Shown here piece after piece: positions 18,631 to 28,061 of a DNA stretch of 64,000 nt (position 1 is the stretch's first letter; each line of letters begins with the position of its first letter). Under the pieces are notes generated by a model. That model did not search any database, was not told the DNA's origin, and saw only the letters and a program-made list of their open reading frames with translations. The position numbers were made by a program, and so were the translations under genes. Origin of the DNA: Pseudanabaenaceae cyanobacterium SKYG29 (GTDB taxonomy: Bacteria; Cyanobacteriota; Cyanobacteriia; Pseudanabaenales; Pseudanabaenaceae); assembly GCA_025055675.1 (NCBI GenBank), contig JANWWT010000001.1:124001-188000 (forward strand), read 5' to 3'.

Positions 18631-18645
18631 ATAATTAATACCTTA

Positions 18646-19827
18646 ATGTCAGCTGTATCATTCTTGAATGTTTGGTTAGAAATTATTTGTTTGCTCCTAC
18701 CACTAAACAATGTTTTATCTTGTGTTTGGGCATTGGTAGGAATGGTAATTTACTGTCGAAAGCCAGAACTATACCATGTAGAAAAGTCTGCCCATGGAGT
18801 TTGGTGTGTTTTGGCGGGATGGTTTGTAGTTACTGCCCTTTTTTCCCCCGATCGTCTAACTGCTCTGTTGGGGTTACTGGATTTTATCCCATTTATGATA
18901 TTTGCTGTAGTGGTTAGTTATTTAGCTAAGAGAGAGGAAAGGCAAACAGTAATAGCTAGAAATTTAGTAATCAGCAGCATTCCTATCAGTTTATTTGGCT
19001 TATTCCAGGTGGTATTTAATCGACCTGACCTACAGCTACCCCGTTTGTTTTCCAGCTATATTATTCCGTTAGGTAAGAGTCCTGATGGTAGGATTCTCTC
19101 CCTATTTGGTCACTTCAATGAACTGGCAATCTTTTTAGTGATGGTTATTCCCTTAATGGCTTACTTTATCAGGCACGCCAGAGGTAGGGATAAGTGGCTT
19201 AGTTTAGTTGCTCTCCCAATCAGTTTAATTTGCCTATATTTCAGTGGTTCACGCAATGCTTGGGGGGTGGCAATTGTAGGATTTGTAACTCTTTGTCTTT
19301 ACTATCGTTTCTGGCTTGGTGTCATAGTAATTCTAGGTGTAGCAATTGCATTGATTGCTGCAGTTTGGCTACCTTTTGCTGAGGGTTTGAGAGTGCTATT
19401 TCCTAGTAGGTTAATTGAGCGGTTAGCTAGTACATTTGACCCCAATAGAACTGATTTCTTTTCAACTGCTAGTCGGTGGAATGCCTGGCAGATTGCTCTA
19501 GACTTAATTGCCCAAAGACCGATTATAGGTTGGGGCTTACGCAACTTTCCTGTAGTAGCAGCAACCCAAGGTAAAGACTTGATGGGATTACCCCATGAAC
19601 ACAATTTATATCTATCAATTGCTACTGGCAGCGGTTTAATTGGATTATTACTATTTTTGACATCAGTATTATTGCCTCTATTGCCCAAGGTGGAAGAATC
19701 ACCTTTAAGATTTATGTTTCGCTGTAGCATAGGACTCTACCTGTTATCGTGTATATTGGACATTACACTATATGAGCCGCGTATCAGTTTGTTATTTTGG
19801 CTATTGATGGGAGTTTTAACAACGTGA
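18646..19827 (+). CDS. O-antigen ligase-like (Wzy_C family) membrane protein
   Basis: Polytopic membrane protein of 393 residues with about ten or eleven hydrophobic helices. The Wzy_C-type region contains the family pattern SGSRNAW, the loop SRWNAWQIALDLIAQRP followed by GWGLRNFP, and the HEHNLYLSIATGSGLIGL motif that carries the conserved His of O-antigen ligases and polymerases. Such proteins transfer or polymerise lipid-linked glycans in the outer half of the membrane. The acceptor is unknown; no other LPS genes are beside it. No ribosome binding site is visible, and translation may be coupled to the gene before. Its end overlaps menC by four bases (GTGA). Confidence 0.85.
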   Translation: MSAVSFLNVWLEIICLLLPLNNVLSCVWALVGMVIYCRKPELYHVEKSAHGVWCVLAGWFVVTALFSPDRLTALLGLLDFIPFMIFAVVVSYLAKREERQTVIARNLVISSIPISLFGLFQVVFNRPDLQLPRLFSSYIIPLGKSPDGRILSLFGHFNELAIFLVMVIPLMAYFIRHARGRDKWLSLVALPISLICLYFSGSRNAWGVAIVGFVTLCLYYRFWLGVIVILGVAIALIAAVWLPFAEGLRVLFPSRLIERLASTFDPNRTDFFSTASRWNAWQIALDLIAQRPIIGWGLRNFPVVAATQGKDLMGLPHEHNLYLSIATGSGLIGLLLFLTSVLLPLLPKVEESPLRFMFRCSIGLYLLSCILDITLYEPRISLLFWLLMGVLTT

Positions 19828-20795
19828 GATTAAATTACTACCCTGTAAGACTGACAAACGATCGTTTGGTTTTCCTGGTCAATATTGCTACAGGTTGGGG
19901 GGAAATTGCCCCATTGGACATGCATACTACTACCCAAAAAATGATTTATGAGGAGCTAGAATACTGGCAACAAGCATTAGAGCCGATCGTTGACATTTCT
20001 GTAGTTGAGGTAAAGAATTTTAGCTGCAGCATGACCTGTGGTAACTATGTTAAATGCGGGGTAGAACAAGCACTTCTACATCATCTAGCGAATCAACAAG
20101 ACAGAACTTTAGGAGAGTTACTTTCCTATCCAAATCAACCGATAATAGACGTTGACATAAATGGTTTAATACCGAGGGTTAAGCCAGCAGAAGCTGAAGA
20201 AATGACAAAGAAACTAATTGATTGTTCTTTCACTACTATCAAAATTAAAGTCGGTAGCCCTGACATAAGCGAAGACATTGATCGTGTCAAAGTAGTGCGA
20301 CAGATAGCAGGACAGAACATAAAAATTCACCTAGATGCTAACGGTGCTTGGACAGTAAAAGAAGCAATAAACAATCTTCACTCCCTATCAAAGCTTGACA
20401 TTTCCTACATTGAGCAGCCTGTGAAGGCCATAACAGAACTAGCCATGGTTAAGCCAAGCAGTCCCATACCCATAGCTATTGATGAAGCAGTTACTTGTAG
20501 TGAGGAACTAACACAAGCGATCGAGTACAATTGTTGTGATATGGTAGTAATTAAACCAATGTTGTGGGGAGGACTATTATCAGCACAGCAGGGTATAGAA
20601 TTAGCACAGCAGAGTAACTTACCAGTAGTACTAACGGGCACATTGGAGGGGATAATTGCTAGGTGGGGTGTATATGAATTGGCGAGAGCTTGTCACATCG
20701 ATCGGGCTTGTGGTCTAACAGGTTATGATTATGTAGAATTTAATGTACAGGATAAAATTAACCCGCTACCAGCAAAGCTATGGCAACAAAAATAG
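19824..20795 (+). CDS. menC: o-succinylbenzoate synthase
   Basis: Enolase-superfamily enzyme dehydrating SHCHC to o-succinylbenzoate in menaquinone or phylloquinone synthesis; in cyanobacteria it feeds phylloquinone of photosystem I. Catalytic elements are all present: the KxK motif in TIKIKVG, metal ligands in HLDANGAW, YIEQPV and IAIDEA, and the second Lys in VVIKPMLWGG. GTG 19824 is chosen because GGGAG lies before it, it overlaps the previous stop by four bases and it gives the family N-terminus; the frame extends up to TTG 19797. About 323 residues. The other men genes are not in the window. Confidence 0.92.
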   Translation: MRLNYYPVRLTNDRLVFLVNIATGWGEIAPLDMHTTTQKMIYEELEYWQQALEPIVDISVVEVKNFSCSMTCGNYVKCGVEQALLHHLANQQDRTLGELLSYPNQPIIDVDINGLIPRVKPAEAEEMTKKLIDCSFTTIKIKVGSPDISEDIDRVKVVRQIAGQNIKIHLDANGAWTVKEAINNLHSLSKLDISYIEQPVKAITELAMVKPSSPIPIAIDEAVTCSEELTQAIEYNCCDMVVIKPMLWGGLLSAQQGIELAQQSNLPVVLTGTLEGIIARWGVYELARACHIDRACGLTGYDYVEFNVQDKINPLPAKLWQQK

Positions 20796-23170
20796 CACAA
20801 GTTCTAGTAAATTATCCTGGAATTGAAGATTTACTCAGCTACTCCATACCTGATGATCTAGCGATCGATATTGGTGATATTGTTACTGTACCTTTAGGTA
20901 GGAGATTTGTTAACGGTCTGGTTATGGAATTAACTGCAGCAGAAAACTTAACTCTAGCCAACCTAAAACCGATTGTTGATTGTGTTAGCACATCAATCCT
21001 TCCTGATTCCTATTGGGAAATGCTGCGATTTACTAGCGAATATTACTGTACTCCCCTGTTGCAAACATTACGTGTTGCTCTGCCTCCTAAACTACTACAA
21101 ACACCATCCGATCGGGTTCTCTTAACTGCTAATGTAGCACAAGATAACCTTTCAGAGAATGCTCTGCAAGTTTTTTATTTTCTAAAGTCATACCCGCAGG
21201 GAGTTAGTAAGCGTTATCTGCAGCAGAAATTATCTAACCATGCGGTTAAGGGATTAGATGAACTCAAGAGAAAACGGTTAGTTAAGGTATTGCCAACCCT
21301 ACCTGAAAAAATCAGACCATGTACAGAATTAATTGTTACTCTGCTCAAGTTGCCCGATGTAACCTTAACTACTAGACAAGCTGAAGTGATGCATGTTTTA
21401 CAAAGATTAGGGGGAGAAGTCAAAAAGACTGAGTTAATTAAAGTTGCCCAAACCAGTGATAATATGATCAATCGACTGGCAAAACTAGGTTACATTAGTA
21501 TAGAAGAAAGAGATGTGTTGCGATTCGCTTACTCAATTAACCAAGATAGAGACCAGCCTAAACAGTTAAACGAAGCTCAACAACTAGCTTTAAACAAAAT
21601 CTGTTCCTATCTGGAACAAGCTCAAACAATCTTGCTGGAGGGGGTAACGGGTTCAGGGAAAACGGAAGTCTATTTACAAGCCATAGCTAAGGTTCTGGCA
21701 ATGGGAAAATCTGCTCTTGTCCTAGTACCAGAAATTGGCTTGACTCCCCAACTAACCGATCGGTTTTGTCAACGGTTTGGTAATGAACAAGTGTTAATTT
21801 ATCACAGTCAACTGTCGGATGGCGAGAGATTTGATACCTGGCGCTATTTGTTAGTAGGTGAACCTAGGGTTGTCATTGGCACTAGGTCAGCAATTTTTCT
21901 GCCGCTAATTAATTTGGGTATGATCATTTTGGATGAGGAGCATGACCCCAGTTTCAAACAAGACCAACCCCAACCCTGTTACCACGCCCGCACAATTGCC
22001 CAATGGCGTAGTCAGAAAGAAAACTGTCCTTTAATTTTGGGTTCAGCAACCCCCTGCGCCGAAACTCTCCATCGCTCTGATTTAGTCGTTCTGCAGCTAC
22101 CCTACAGAATTGACCATCGTCCATTACCACCCATAAAAATTGTGGATATGCGACAGGAATTTAGTGCAGGTAACCGATCGGTTTTTAGCCGTTTGTTACA
22201 AACAGAAATTCAGACTATGCAAGGGAATGGTAAACAGGGAATCCTATTCGTGCCTCGACGGGGTCATAGCACTTTTGTCAGCTGTCGCAATTGTGGTTAT
22301 GTGGTCATGTGCCCCCACTGTGATGTGTCTTTGTCCTATCACTTAAACAGTGAATTTCCCCGTGGTCAGTTGATCTGTCACTATTGTAACTATCGCCAAA
22401 ATCAGACCGAAGAATGCCCACAATGTGGTTCTCAAGCCTTTCGCTATTTTGGTACTGGTACACAAAAAATAATGGAGGAATTGACAAAACTGTTTCCCAC
22501 TCTCCGCGTAATAAGATTTGATAGTGATACCACGAGGAATAAAGACCAACATCGCTACCTGTTGACAAAATTTCAACAAGGAGAAGCTGATCTCCTAGTG
22601 GGAACTCAGATGGTAACAAAGGGTTTAGATATTCCTCAAGTTACTTTGGTGGGCGTTCTAGCTTCTGATAGCTTGCTGTATCTATCTGACTTTAGAGCAG
22701 GGGAAAGAGCAATGCAGTTACTTTTGCAAGTGGCAGGCAGAGCAGGTAGAGGCGAAGACCCAGGTAATGTCATCATCCAGACCTATAACCCTGACAGCCC
22801 TGTTATACAAGCAGTTGTCAGCTATGACTATCGATCTTACATGACAGAAGAAATACAACAGCGTCTGTCTTTTAACTACCCCCCTCAGTGCCAAATAGCG
22901 GTCATTCATCTGAGTAGTACAGAACCCGATCGGGTAGAAAGAATTGCTGCTAAATTAGCAGAATATTTGTACAAGCCTAATTCTTGGGAGCTGCTGGGAC
23001 CAAGCCCTGCCCAAATTCCACGGGTAGCAAATCGCTATCGGTGGCAAATTATGTTAAAGCGTCCTTTCTCTTCTCCGACTTCATTTCCCACCTGGTCAGA
23101 ATTACGCCATCAAGTCAAAGACAAAAATATCAGAATTACAGTTGATGTTGACCCCCTACACATTCTGTAG
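20780..23170 (+). CDS. priA: primosomal protein N' (replication restart helicase PriA)
   Basis: 3'-to-5' superfamily 2 helicase that reloads the replisome at stalled forks. An N-terminal DNA-binding part (about 1-110), a winged-helix-like region, then Walker A in LEGVTGSGKTEVY, DEEH box (LDEEHDPSFKQ), eight zinc-binding cysteines between about 500 and 550 (CRNCGYVVMCPHC, ICHYCN, CPQCG) and the helicase C motifs (VGTQMVTKGLDIPQV, QVAGRAGRG). At 796 residues it has normal length. It overlaps menC by 16 bases, so expression is probably joined. Confidence 0.97.
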   Translation: MATKIAQVLVNYPGIEDLLSYSIPDDLAIDIGDIVTVPLGRRFVNGLVMELTAAENLTLANLKPIVDCVSTSILPDSYWEMLRFTSEYYCTPLLQTLRVALPPKLLQTPSDRVLLTANVAQDNLSENALQVFYFLKSYPQGVSKRYLQQKLSNHAVKGLDELKRKRLVKVLPTLPEKIRPCTELIVTLLKLPDVTLTTRQAEVMHVLQRLGGEVKKTELIKVAQTSDNMINRLAKLGYISIEERDVLRFAYSINQDRDQPKQLNEAQQLALNKICSYLEQAQTILLEGVTGSGKTEVYLQAIAKVLAMGKSALVLVPEIGLTPQLTDRFCQRFGNEQVLIYHSQLSDGERFDTWRYLLVGEPRVVIGTRSAIFLPLINLGMIILDEEHDPSFKQDQPQPCYHARTIAQWRSQKENCPLILGSATPCAETLHRSDLVVLQLPYRIDHRPLPPIKIVDMRQEFSAGNRSVFSRLLQTEIQTMQGNGKQGILFVPRRGHSTFVSCRNCGYVVMCPHCDVSLSYHLNSEFPRGQLICHYCNYRQNQTEECPQCGSQAFRYFGTGTQKIMEELTKLFPTLRVIRFDSDTTRNKDQHRYLLTKFQQGEADLLVGTQMVTKGLDIPQVTLVGVLASDSLLYLSDFRAGERAMQLLLQVAGRAGRGEDPGNVIIQTYNPDSPVIQAVVSYDYRSYMTEEIQQRLSFNYPPQCQIAVIHLSSTEPDRVERIAAKLAEYLYKPNSWELLGPSPAQIPRVANRYRWQIMLKRPFSSPTSFPTWSELRHQVKDKNIRITVDVDPLHIL

Positions 23171-23231
23171 CTGTAGTGCAGAGTATAGGTAAAATACTTG
23201 AGTATGAACTAGTTGGTGTTGGAGGAGGACT

Positions 23232-23942
23232 ATGGTGTGGCGGGCAGGATTATTGTTACCCCTGGTGTTGCCCCTATGGTGTGCCCCAGCTGCTACGGTA
23301 GAGGAGAGCTATGTCCCACCTACAGAAGTGATCATTGAAACCAACGACTACAGCGAGCCGACGATCGTGCGGGGGGAGCAAATTCTTGAACCTGTGCCGC
23401 CACCTACCTATACCTACGAAAATATTTATGTCCCCTCTGTGCAGGTAGCTGTTCGTTCCCTCTCGCCCCAAGAAATCAGGGAATTCAAGGTACCAGGGGG
23501 AATGCAGTTTCCTTTACCGATTCCTGGTTGGATTAGTTCTGTGTTTGGTTATCGTATCCATCCCATTACGGGGGAAGAACGTTTCCACCAGGGTACAGAC
23601 ATTGCTGCGCCAGCGGGTACCCCAGTCCTAGCGGCTTGGGAAGGCACAGTGGAAATTGCTGGTTGGTTGGGAGGACTTGGTTTTGCTGTAGTCATTGCCC
23701 ACGACAACGGTAACCGTGAAACCCGCTATGGTCACCTCTCCCACATCCTGGTGGAACCAGGACAAACAGTAAGCCAAGGACAACCGATCGGGCTGGTTGG
23801 TAGTACAGGTCTTTCTACTGGACCACACCTCCATTTCGAACTCTGGGAAAAAGAAGGAGAACAGTGGGTAGTTAAAGACCCTACACCTGCTCTAATTGCT
23901 GCTCTTGCTCGCCTGGAAACCTACTTAGCCCGTAAGTCTTAA
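23232..23942 (+). CDS. M23 (LytM-type) peptidase, secreted
   Basis: Peptidoglycan endopeptidase or LytM-domain regulator, 236 residues. A signal peptide (VWRAGLLLPLVLPLWCAPAA) is followed by a Pro-rich linker and the M23 domain (about 90-215). Zinc ligands are intact: HQGTDIAAPAGTPV with H and D, and the HLHFEL motif near the end. An active cell-wall hydrolase is thus expected in the periplasm. GGAGGAGG lies five bases before the ATG. The TAA is shared with the convergent J-domain gene in TTAA. Confidence 0.93.
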   Translation: MVWRAGLLLPLVLPLWCAPAATVEESYVPPTEVIIETNDYSEPTIVRGEQILEPVPPPTYTYENIYVPSVQVAVRSLSPQEIREFKVPGGMQFPLPIPGWISSVFGYRIHPITGEERFHQGTDIAAPAGTPVLAAWEGTVEIAGWLGGLGFAVVIAHDNGNRETRYGHLSHILVEPGQTVSQGQPIGLVGSTGLSTGPHLHFELWEKEGEQWVVKDPTPALIAALARLETYLARKS

Positions 23943-24889
23943 TTCCCGCCCCTTAACCAACTGAGCCAGCCTGGCATATTTTTCTTCTGTTCCTGGGATT
24001 TTGCCTCCTTGATACGGGAAACCTGAGGTAGATATTCTAGGGCGATCGGTTCCCTGGGATTGCACTTGAGAGCTTCCTCAAAACTAGCTTTCGCCATAGC
24101 AGGCAATTTTTGATTGAGATACACTAGACCCAGCAAAGCATGGCAACGACTGTCACGATTATTCAGCTTTAGGGCTTGTTTTAGCTCCTTGAGGGCAATT
24201 GCCCACTCCTTCCTTTTAATCGCTACTTCTGCTGTCTGCATATGCATAGCGAAACCACCCCGATTGATGGGAGCTGCAGGGGCAGGAATTGCTTTTTGTA
24301 TCCGTGTTTCTGGAGGTTGGATTTTGGTGTCATCGCTTTTACTTTTCACAGTTTGCCACTGTTGTTGAGGGGAGGGGGTCTGTAATTTTGTCTGATCATC
24401 CCCCCGCTCAATTAGATGAGTGCACCCCTCCTTGGCTAGGAGATATACTAGGTTTAGCTCACTGATGTCCCCTGCGTGGTCTAATATCCGCCCTATCTTC
24501 TGATACTGTACAGCAGCAACCATCCGTACAGCTTTCTCATAGTTCTCTTGGGTAGGCGATTTGACTAACGCCTTGGCTACGTCTGAATACACCACTACTT
24601 TCTGTGCCCGCTTGATCATGCGCTTTGCCACCAGCTTCATCACGTTGGAGTACTCTGCTCGCTCCCTAGCTTTGTTGAGAGCAAAGTAAGCAGGGTTAAC
24701 CATACGGGCAAAGTAGCGGTTTCCTACCTCCCTTTCTTCAGGGCTAAGATTGGATACGTCGGGGTGTAGTTTCTTAGCAATCGTCAAATAGCGATCGCGT
24801 ACCTGTAAAGGTGTTGCAGTGATTGGTACCCCCAAAACAGCGTAATGATCGTCAAGACCCTGCTGGGCAATCCCCCGCTCAATCTTCAT
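23939..24889 (-). CDS. J-domain protein with TPR repeats
   Basis: Probable DnaK co-chaperone of about 316 residues. The J domain lies at the N-terminus (DHYAVLGVPITATPLQVRDR, then LHPDV holding the intact HPD tripeptide). The central helical region is of no family I know. The C-terminal part has two to three TPR units (AIALKELKQALKLNNRDSRC, KASFEEALKCNPREPIA). ATG 24889 has TAGGT close upstream and begins nearer the J domain; an upstream ATG at 24919 lacks such a site. No membrane helix is seen. Confidence 0.85.
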   Translation of the reverse strand: MKIERGIAQQGLDDHYAVLGVPITATPLQVRDRYLTIAKKLHPDVSNLSPEEREVGNRYFARMVNPAYFALNKARERAEYSNVMKLVAKRMIKRAQKVVVYSDVAKALVKSPTQENYEKAVRMVAAVQYQKIGRILDHAGDISELNLVYLLAKEGCTHLIERGDDQTKLQTPSPQQQWQTVKSKSDDTKIQPPETRIQKAIPAPAAPINRGGFAMHMQTAEVAIKRKEWAIALKELKQALKLNNRDSRCHALLGLVYLNQKLPAMAKASFEEALKCNPREPIALEYLPQVSRIKEAKSQEQKKNMPGWLSWLRGGN

Positions 24890-25160
24890 AGACCTACTAA
24901 TTTGTAGTGCGGTGTGCATTACACGTTCAGGAAGAAACCAGTAAGTAATAGTATACCACCAAACTTCGGATTATTGGTCTGGCACCTGTTATCTAAGAAA
25001 GTTAATCCCCCTAGCCAGTTTGGGGTATCTCTTCTCACTCGATGAGTGAACTTAAATTGGGTCAAGAGTTAGAGTATAAATCTGTTGAACGGTAGTTGAA
25101 ATTCTGTGTAACTATCCCATCACAAGGGAGAAGAGTTGATCAAACCTTAACAAAGGAGCA

Positions 25161-25745
25161 TTAAACAACTTGAGTAAATTTCTGCACTGCTTCGGCAATT
25201 CGTCTGCCATACAGAATAGCAGTCAATCGATCCCCTTCTGTAATCTGAGGTGGTTTTCCTGAAAAATCTAAGTCTGACTGTCCCATCACGCCTAGATAGG
25301 AACCAAGACGATTCACTCCTGTTTCAGGATTAGTTAATTCACTGTTCCCTACCCAAATCATACCGTGTTGGGCTGCATTGATGACTAGATATAACAAAGT
25401 ACCCTGTTTATCACCACTTAAACCTGCAGAATGGGTGAATCCTCCCGCAATCTTGTTTTTCCACTTCTGCTGGAACCAGCGAGAGCTAGCGGCATCGGCA
25501 AAGGCTTTGAACTGGGCTGCCACTCCTCCCATGTAGGTTGGTGAGCCAAATACTATGGCATGAACTGTGTCTAACTCGGTTAGAAAATCTTCATCTTGAA
25601 ACCGTCCGTTCTGAATCTGCTCCCCCTTGATCCGCATCAACTGAGCTGTGGAATTTTCTACTTGCTTGACTCCCTCCGCTACTGCTTCTGCCATCAGGTG
25701 GGTGTGCCCTGTGCCCGAAAAATAAACAATTGCTGTCTTAAACAT
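25161..25745 (-). CDS. flavodoxin-fold NAD(P)H-dependent oxidoreductase (WrbA-like)
   Basis: FMN-binding flavoprotein of 194 residues. The phosphate-binding loop is VYFSGTGHTHLMAEAV, with the flavin-contact loop FGSPTYMGGVAAQFKAF and the later SAGLSGDKQGTLLYL region. These are the flavodoxin-like and WrbA-type quinone reductase hallmarks. The electron donor and acceptor cannot be read. It stands alone; 270 bases without a gene separate it from the J-domain gene and hold only a small perfect inverted repeat (25035-25049). Confidence 0.85.
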   Translation of the reverse strand: MFKTAIVYFSGTGHTHLMAEAVAEGVKQVENSTAQLMRIKGEQIQNGRFQDEDFLTELDTVHAIVFGSPTYMGGVAAQFKAFADAASSRWFQQKWKNKIAGGFTHSAGLSGDKQGTLLYLVINAAQHGMIWVGNSELTNPETGVNRLGSYLGVMGQSDLDFSGKPPQITEGDRLTAILYGRRIAEAVQKFTQVV

Positions 25746-25805
25746 ACCATAGCTTTACCAAAGGCTGCCCGTAATTGTAAAGCACTTGTCTGCTCTAATA
25801 CTAAC

Positions 25806-26083
25806 TAAATTTTATTTTATCATTTAGAGTCCGAGACCTGAGGAGGCATACCACTGCCAATTGCATTTACAGCCATGGTGCTTCTAGCAGTAGCGATCCT
25901 GTCCTGGGGGAGACTAGGTACAGGTGGTACTTACTTGTTTCTGGCAGTGGTATTAGCTTCAATGCTGAACAATGGCACAATGGTGGTAATAGATCGCAAC
26001 AACTAACAGTGTTTGAGAATGACTTTGGTAGTAGCATTACTTCTGTGCCTACATGGACAGCTCCTAGGGGAAGTTTTTAACTG
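25806..26083 (+). pseudogene. out-of-frame 5' part of the nuclease gene (probable frameshift)
   Basis: This frame is open from 25806 to TAA at 26081-26083 and from about 25878 reads like a real protein: GASSSSDPVLGETRYRWYLL, then GISFNAEQWHNGGNRSQQL and TVFENDFGSSITSVPTW. It ends at GGAAGTTTTTAAC. Removing one T from the run of five (26077-26081) would join it directly to NWDNPVTGRAG of the nuclease frame. No ATG lies in this frame, so the true beginning is lost or lies behind another break. A sequencing error in the T run is the simplest alternative. Confidence 0.5.
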
Positions 26084-28061
26084 GGACAACCCTGTGACAG
26101 GTAGAGCTGGTGCAACAGTATATGGAAATACTACAGTTTCAGTAAGCCGTCGTGGTAGCACAGTCAATCTCACTTGGAATTCTAGTGATACTCTCTGGTC
26201 ACGGTGGATCAGAAACAATAATGCTGGTAACGACTACTTTAGTTTCTCCGCTTCTCCTCCTCCCAGCCCAAAGATTACTAAAATTCACACCATTCAAGGT
26301 ATGGGTCTAACTAGTCCTCTTGTAGGTCATGTGGTCACGATCGAGGGGATTGTAGTTGGTGACTTTCAAGCTACAGGGCAAATTGGCGGCTTCTTTGTCC
26401 AAGAAGAAGATGTTGACACTAATCCCTTGACTTCTGAGGGCATTCAAGTTTTCTCCAGTACCCCTGTCAATGTCGGAGATAAAGTACAAGTCACAGGTAC
26501 AGTCGCTGAGTTTGGCACTGCTCCTAATACAATTACCCAACTGGCTTCCGTTACCAATGTCACTATATTAAGCACCAATAACACTTTACCCACACCTGCC
26601 TCTGTCACCTTACCTGTTACTAATATCAATAACCTAGAGCGATTCGAAGGGATGCGAGTAACATTCCCTCAGACACTGACTGTATCAGAGGTGTTTAATT
26701 TGGCACGGTTTGGGGAATTGCAGTTATCGGCTAATGGTCGTCGTTTTCAACCAACAGAATTTATCGACCCCAATGACAACCCAGCATCGGGTACCAGTTT
26801 TACTGGCAATAGCAACGTAGCCGCTGTAACTGCCCAACAAAGCCTAAACGATCGGCGGGCAATTATGCTTGATGACGGTTTCAGAATGCAAAATCCAGCT
26901 ACCGTCCCCTACCTCAACAGCCAAAATACTCGCCGAGTAGGTGACACAGTTACAGGCTTGACGGGAGTATTGGATCAAAGGTTCGGTAGTTATCGCCTAC
27001 AACCTACAGGTACAGTTACTTTTGTTGATGCTAATCCTCGTCCCACCAGTCCACCAAACGTGGGTAATGCCAATGTCAAAGTTGGTAGCTTCAACATCCT
27101 CAACTACTTTACTACTCTGAATGATGGTGTCAACAAAACGGGTCCCAACAGCAACCTTGAGCCGCGGGGTGCTAACAACATTACCGAGTTCAATCGCCAG
27201 CGCCAGAAATTGGCAACTGCCATTGCTCAACTGGATGCTGACATTCTGGGACTGATGGAAGTAGAGAACAACGGCATCACGGCTATTGCTGACTTGGTCA
27301 ATGCCGTCAACTCTAAGTTGGGCAGTAATGTCTATGCCTTCATTGTGGAACCAGCAAACTACACAGCTGTAGCAGGGGGAGATGATGCTATCAAAGTAGC
27401 CCTTATCTACAAGCCCAAGGTTGTTACACCAATTGGTGCACCTCTGACTACCAATGATCCCTCTTTCGCTGGTTTGGGTCGGGCACCTCTGGCGCAAACT
27501 TTCCAGCTAAATCGTAATAGAGCTGTCTTTACTGCTGTTGTCAATCACTTCAAGTCTAAGGGTGGGACAGGGACAGGGGATAACGCAGATAAACTGGATG
27601 GTCAAGGAGCTTTTAACTTCCAGCGGCGATTACAGGCTCAGGCAGTCATTAACTTCATCAACAATGTTGTTATTCCTACTAGCGGTGATCCTGATGTCTT
27701 GGTGATTGGTGACCTGAATTCCTACGGTGAGGAAGACCCGATCGATTTATTCCGTGCCAATGGTTATGTGGATTTACTTGGTCGGTTCAGTGGTGGTAGA
27801 GCTCTCTACTCTTTCGTGTTTCAAGGGCAGGCGGGTCGGCTGGATCATGCTCTGGCCAGTCCCTCCTTGGCAGCCCAAGCTACAGGGGCAAAGGCATGGC
27901 ATATCAACGCTGATGAACCTCGTTTCCTGGATTACAACTTGGAGTTCAAGAATGGAGCTGGGGGTAATACTCCTGACCTGTTTAATCCCAATACGCCCTT
28001 CCGCTCTTCTGACCACGATCCTTTGCTGATAGGCTTGAACCTAGCCAATCCTGGGCAATAA
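26013..28061 (+). CDS. ExeM/NucH-like extracellular nuclease (endonuclease/exonuclease/phosphatase fold)
   Basis: Predicted secreted DNase. After a beta-rich N-terminal domain come an OB-fold-like domain (about 90-210; HVVTIEGIVVGDFQATG, GDKVQVTGTVAEFG) and an EEP catalytic domain (about 350-675) with NILNYF, the metal Glu in LGLMEVENNG, NHFKSKGG, VIGDLNSYGEEDP and RSSDHDPLLIGL. The order matches the ExeM/NucH family. The TTG at 26013 is simply the first start in the open frame and has no ribosome binding site; an ATG at 26019 would give a hydrophobic, signal-like start. The true N-terminus more likely lies in another frame (see the preceding entry). A decayed coiled-coil gene copy begins right at its stop. 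Confidence 0.8.
   Translation: MRMTLVVALLLCLHGQLLGEVFNWDNPVTGRAGATVYGNTTVSVSRRGSTVNLTWNSSDTLWSRWIRNNNAGNDYFSFSASPPPSPKITKIHTIQGMGLTSPLVGHVVTIEGIVVGDFQATGQIGGFFVQEEDVDTNPLTSEGIQVFSSTPVNVGDKVQVTGTVAEFGTAPNTITQLASVTNVTILSTNNTLPTPASVTLPVTNINNLERFEGMRVTFPQTLTVSEVFNLARFGELQLSANGRRFQPTEFIDPNDNPASGTSFTGNSNVAAVTAQQSLNDRRAIMLDDGFRMQNPATVPYLNSQNTRRVGDTVTGLTGVLDQRFGSYRLQPTGTVTFVDANPRPTSPPNVGNANVKVGSFNILNYFTTLNDGVNKTGPNSNLEPRGANNITEFNRQRQKLATAIAQLDADILGLMEVENNGITAIADLVNAVNSKLGSNVYAFIVEPANYTAVAGGDDAIKVALIYKPKVVTPIGAPLTTNDPSFAGLGRAPLAQTFQLNRNRAVFTAVVNHFKSKGGTGTGDNADKLDGQGAFNFQRRLQAQAVINFINNVVIPTSGDPDVLVIGDLNSYGEEDPIDLFRANGYVDLLGRFSGGRALYSFVFQGQAGRLDHALASPSLAAQATGAKAWHINADEPRFLDYNLEFKNGAGGNTPDLFNPNTPFRSSDHDPLLIGLNLANPGQ

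Noticed and set aside
25876-26007. 43-codon hydrophobic frame starting ATGGTGCTTCTAGC
   Set aside because: No ribosome binding site, and it overlaps the better upstream frame of the nuclease.
26019-26070. Signal peptide TLVVALLLCLHGQLLG at the nuclease start
   Set aside because: Plausible by composition but lacks a ribosome binding site, and the other frame at the same bases reads as good protein; kept only as an alternative.
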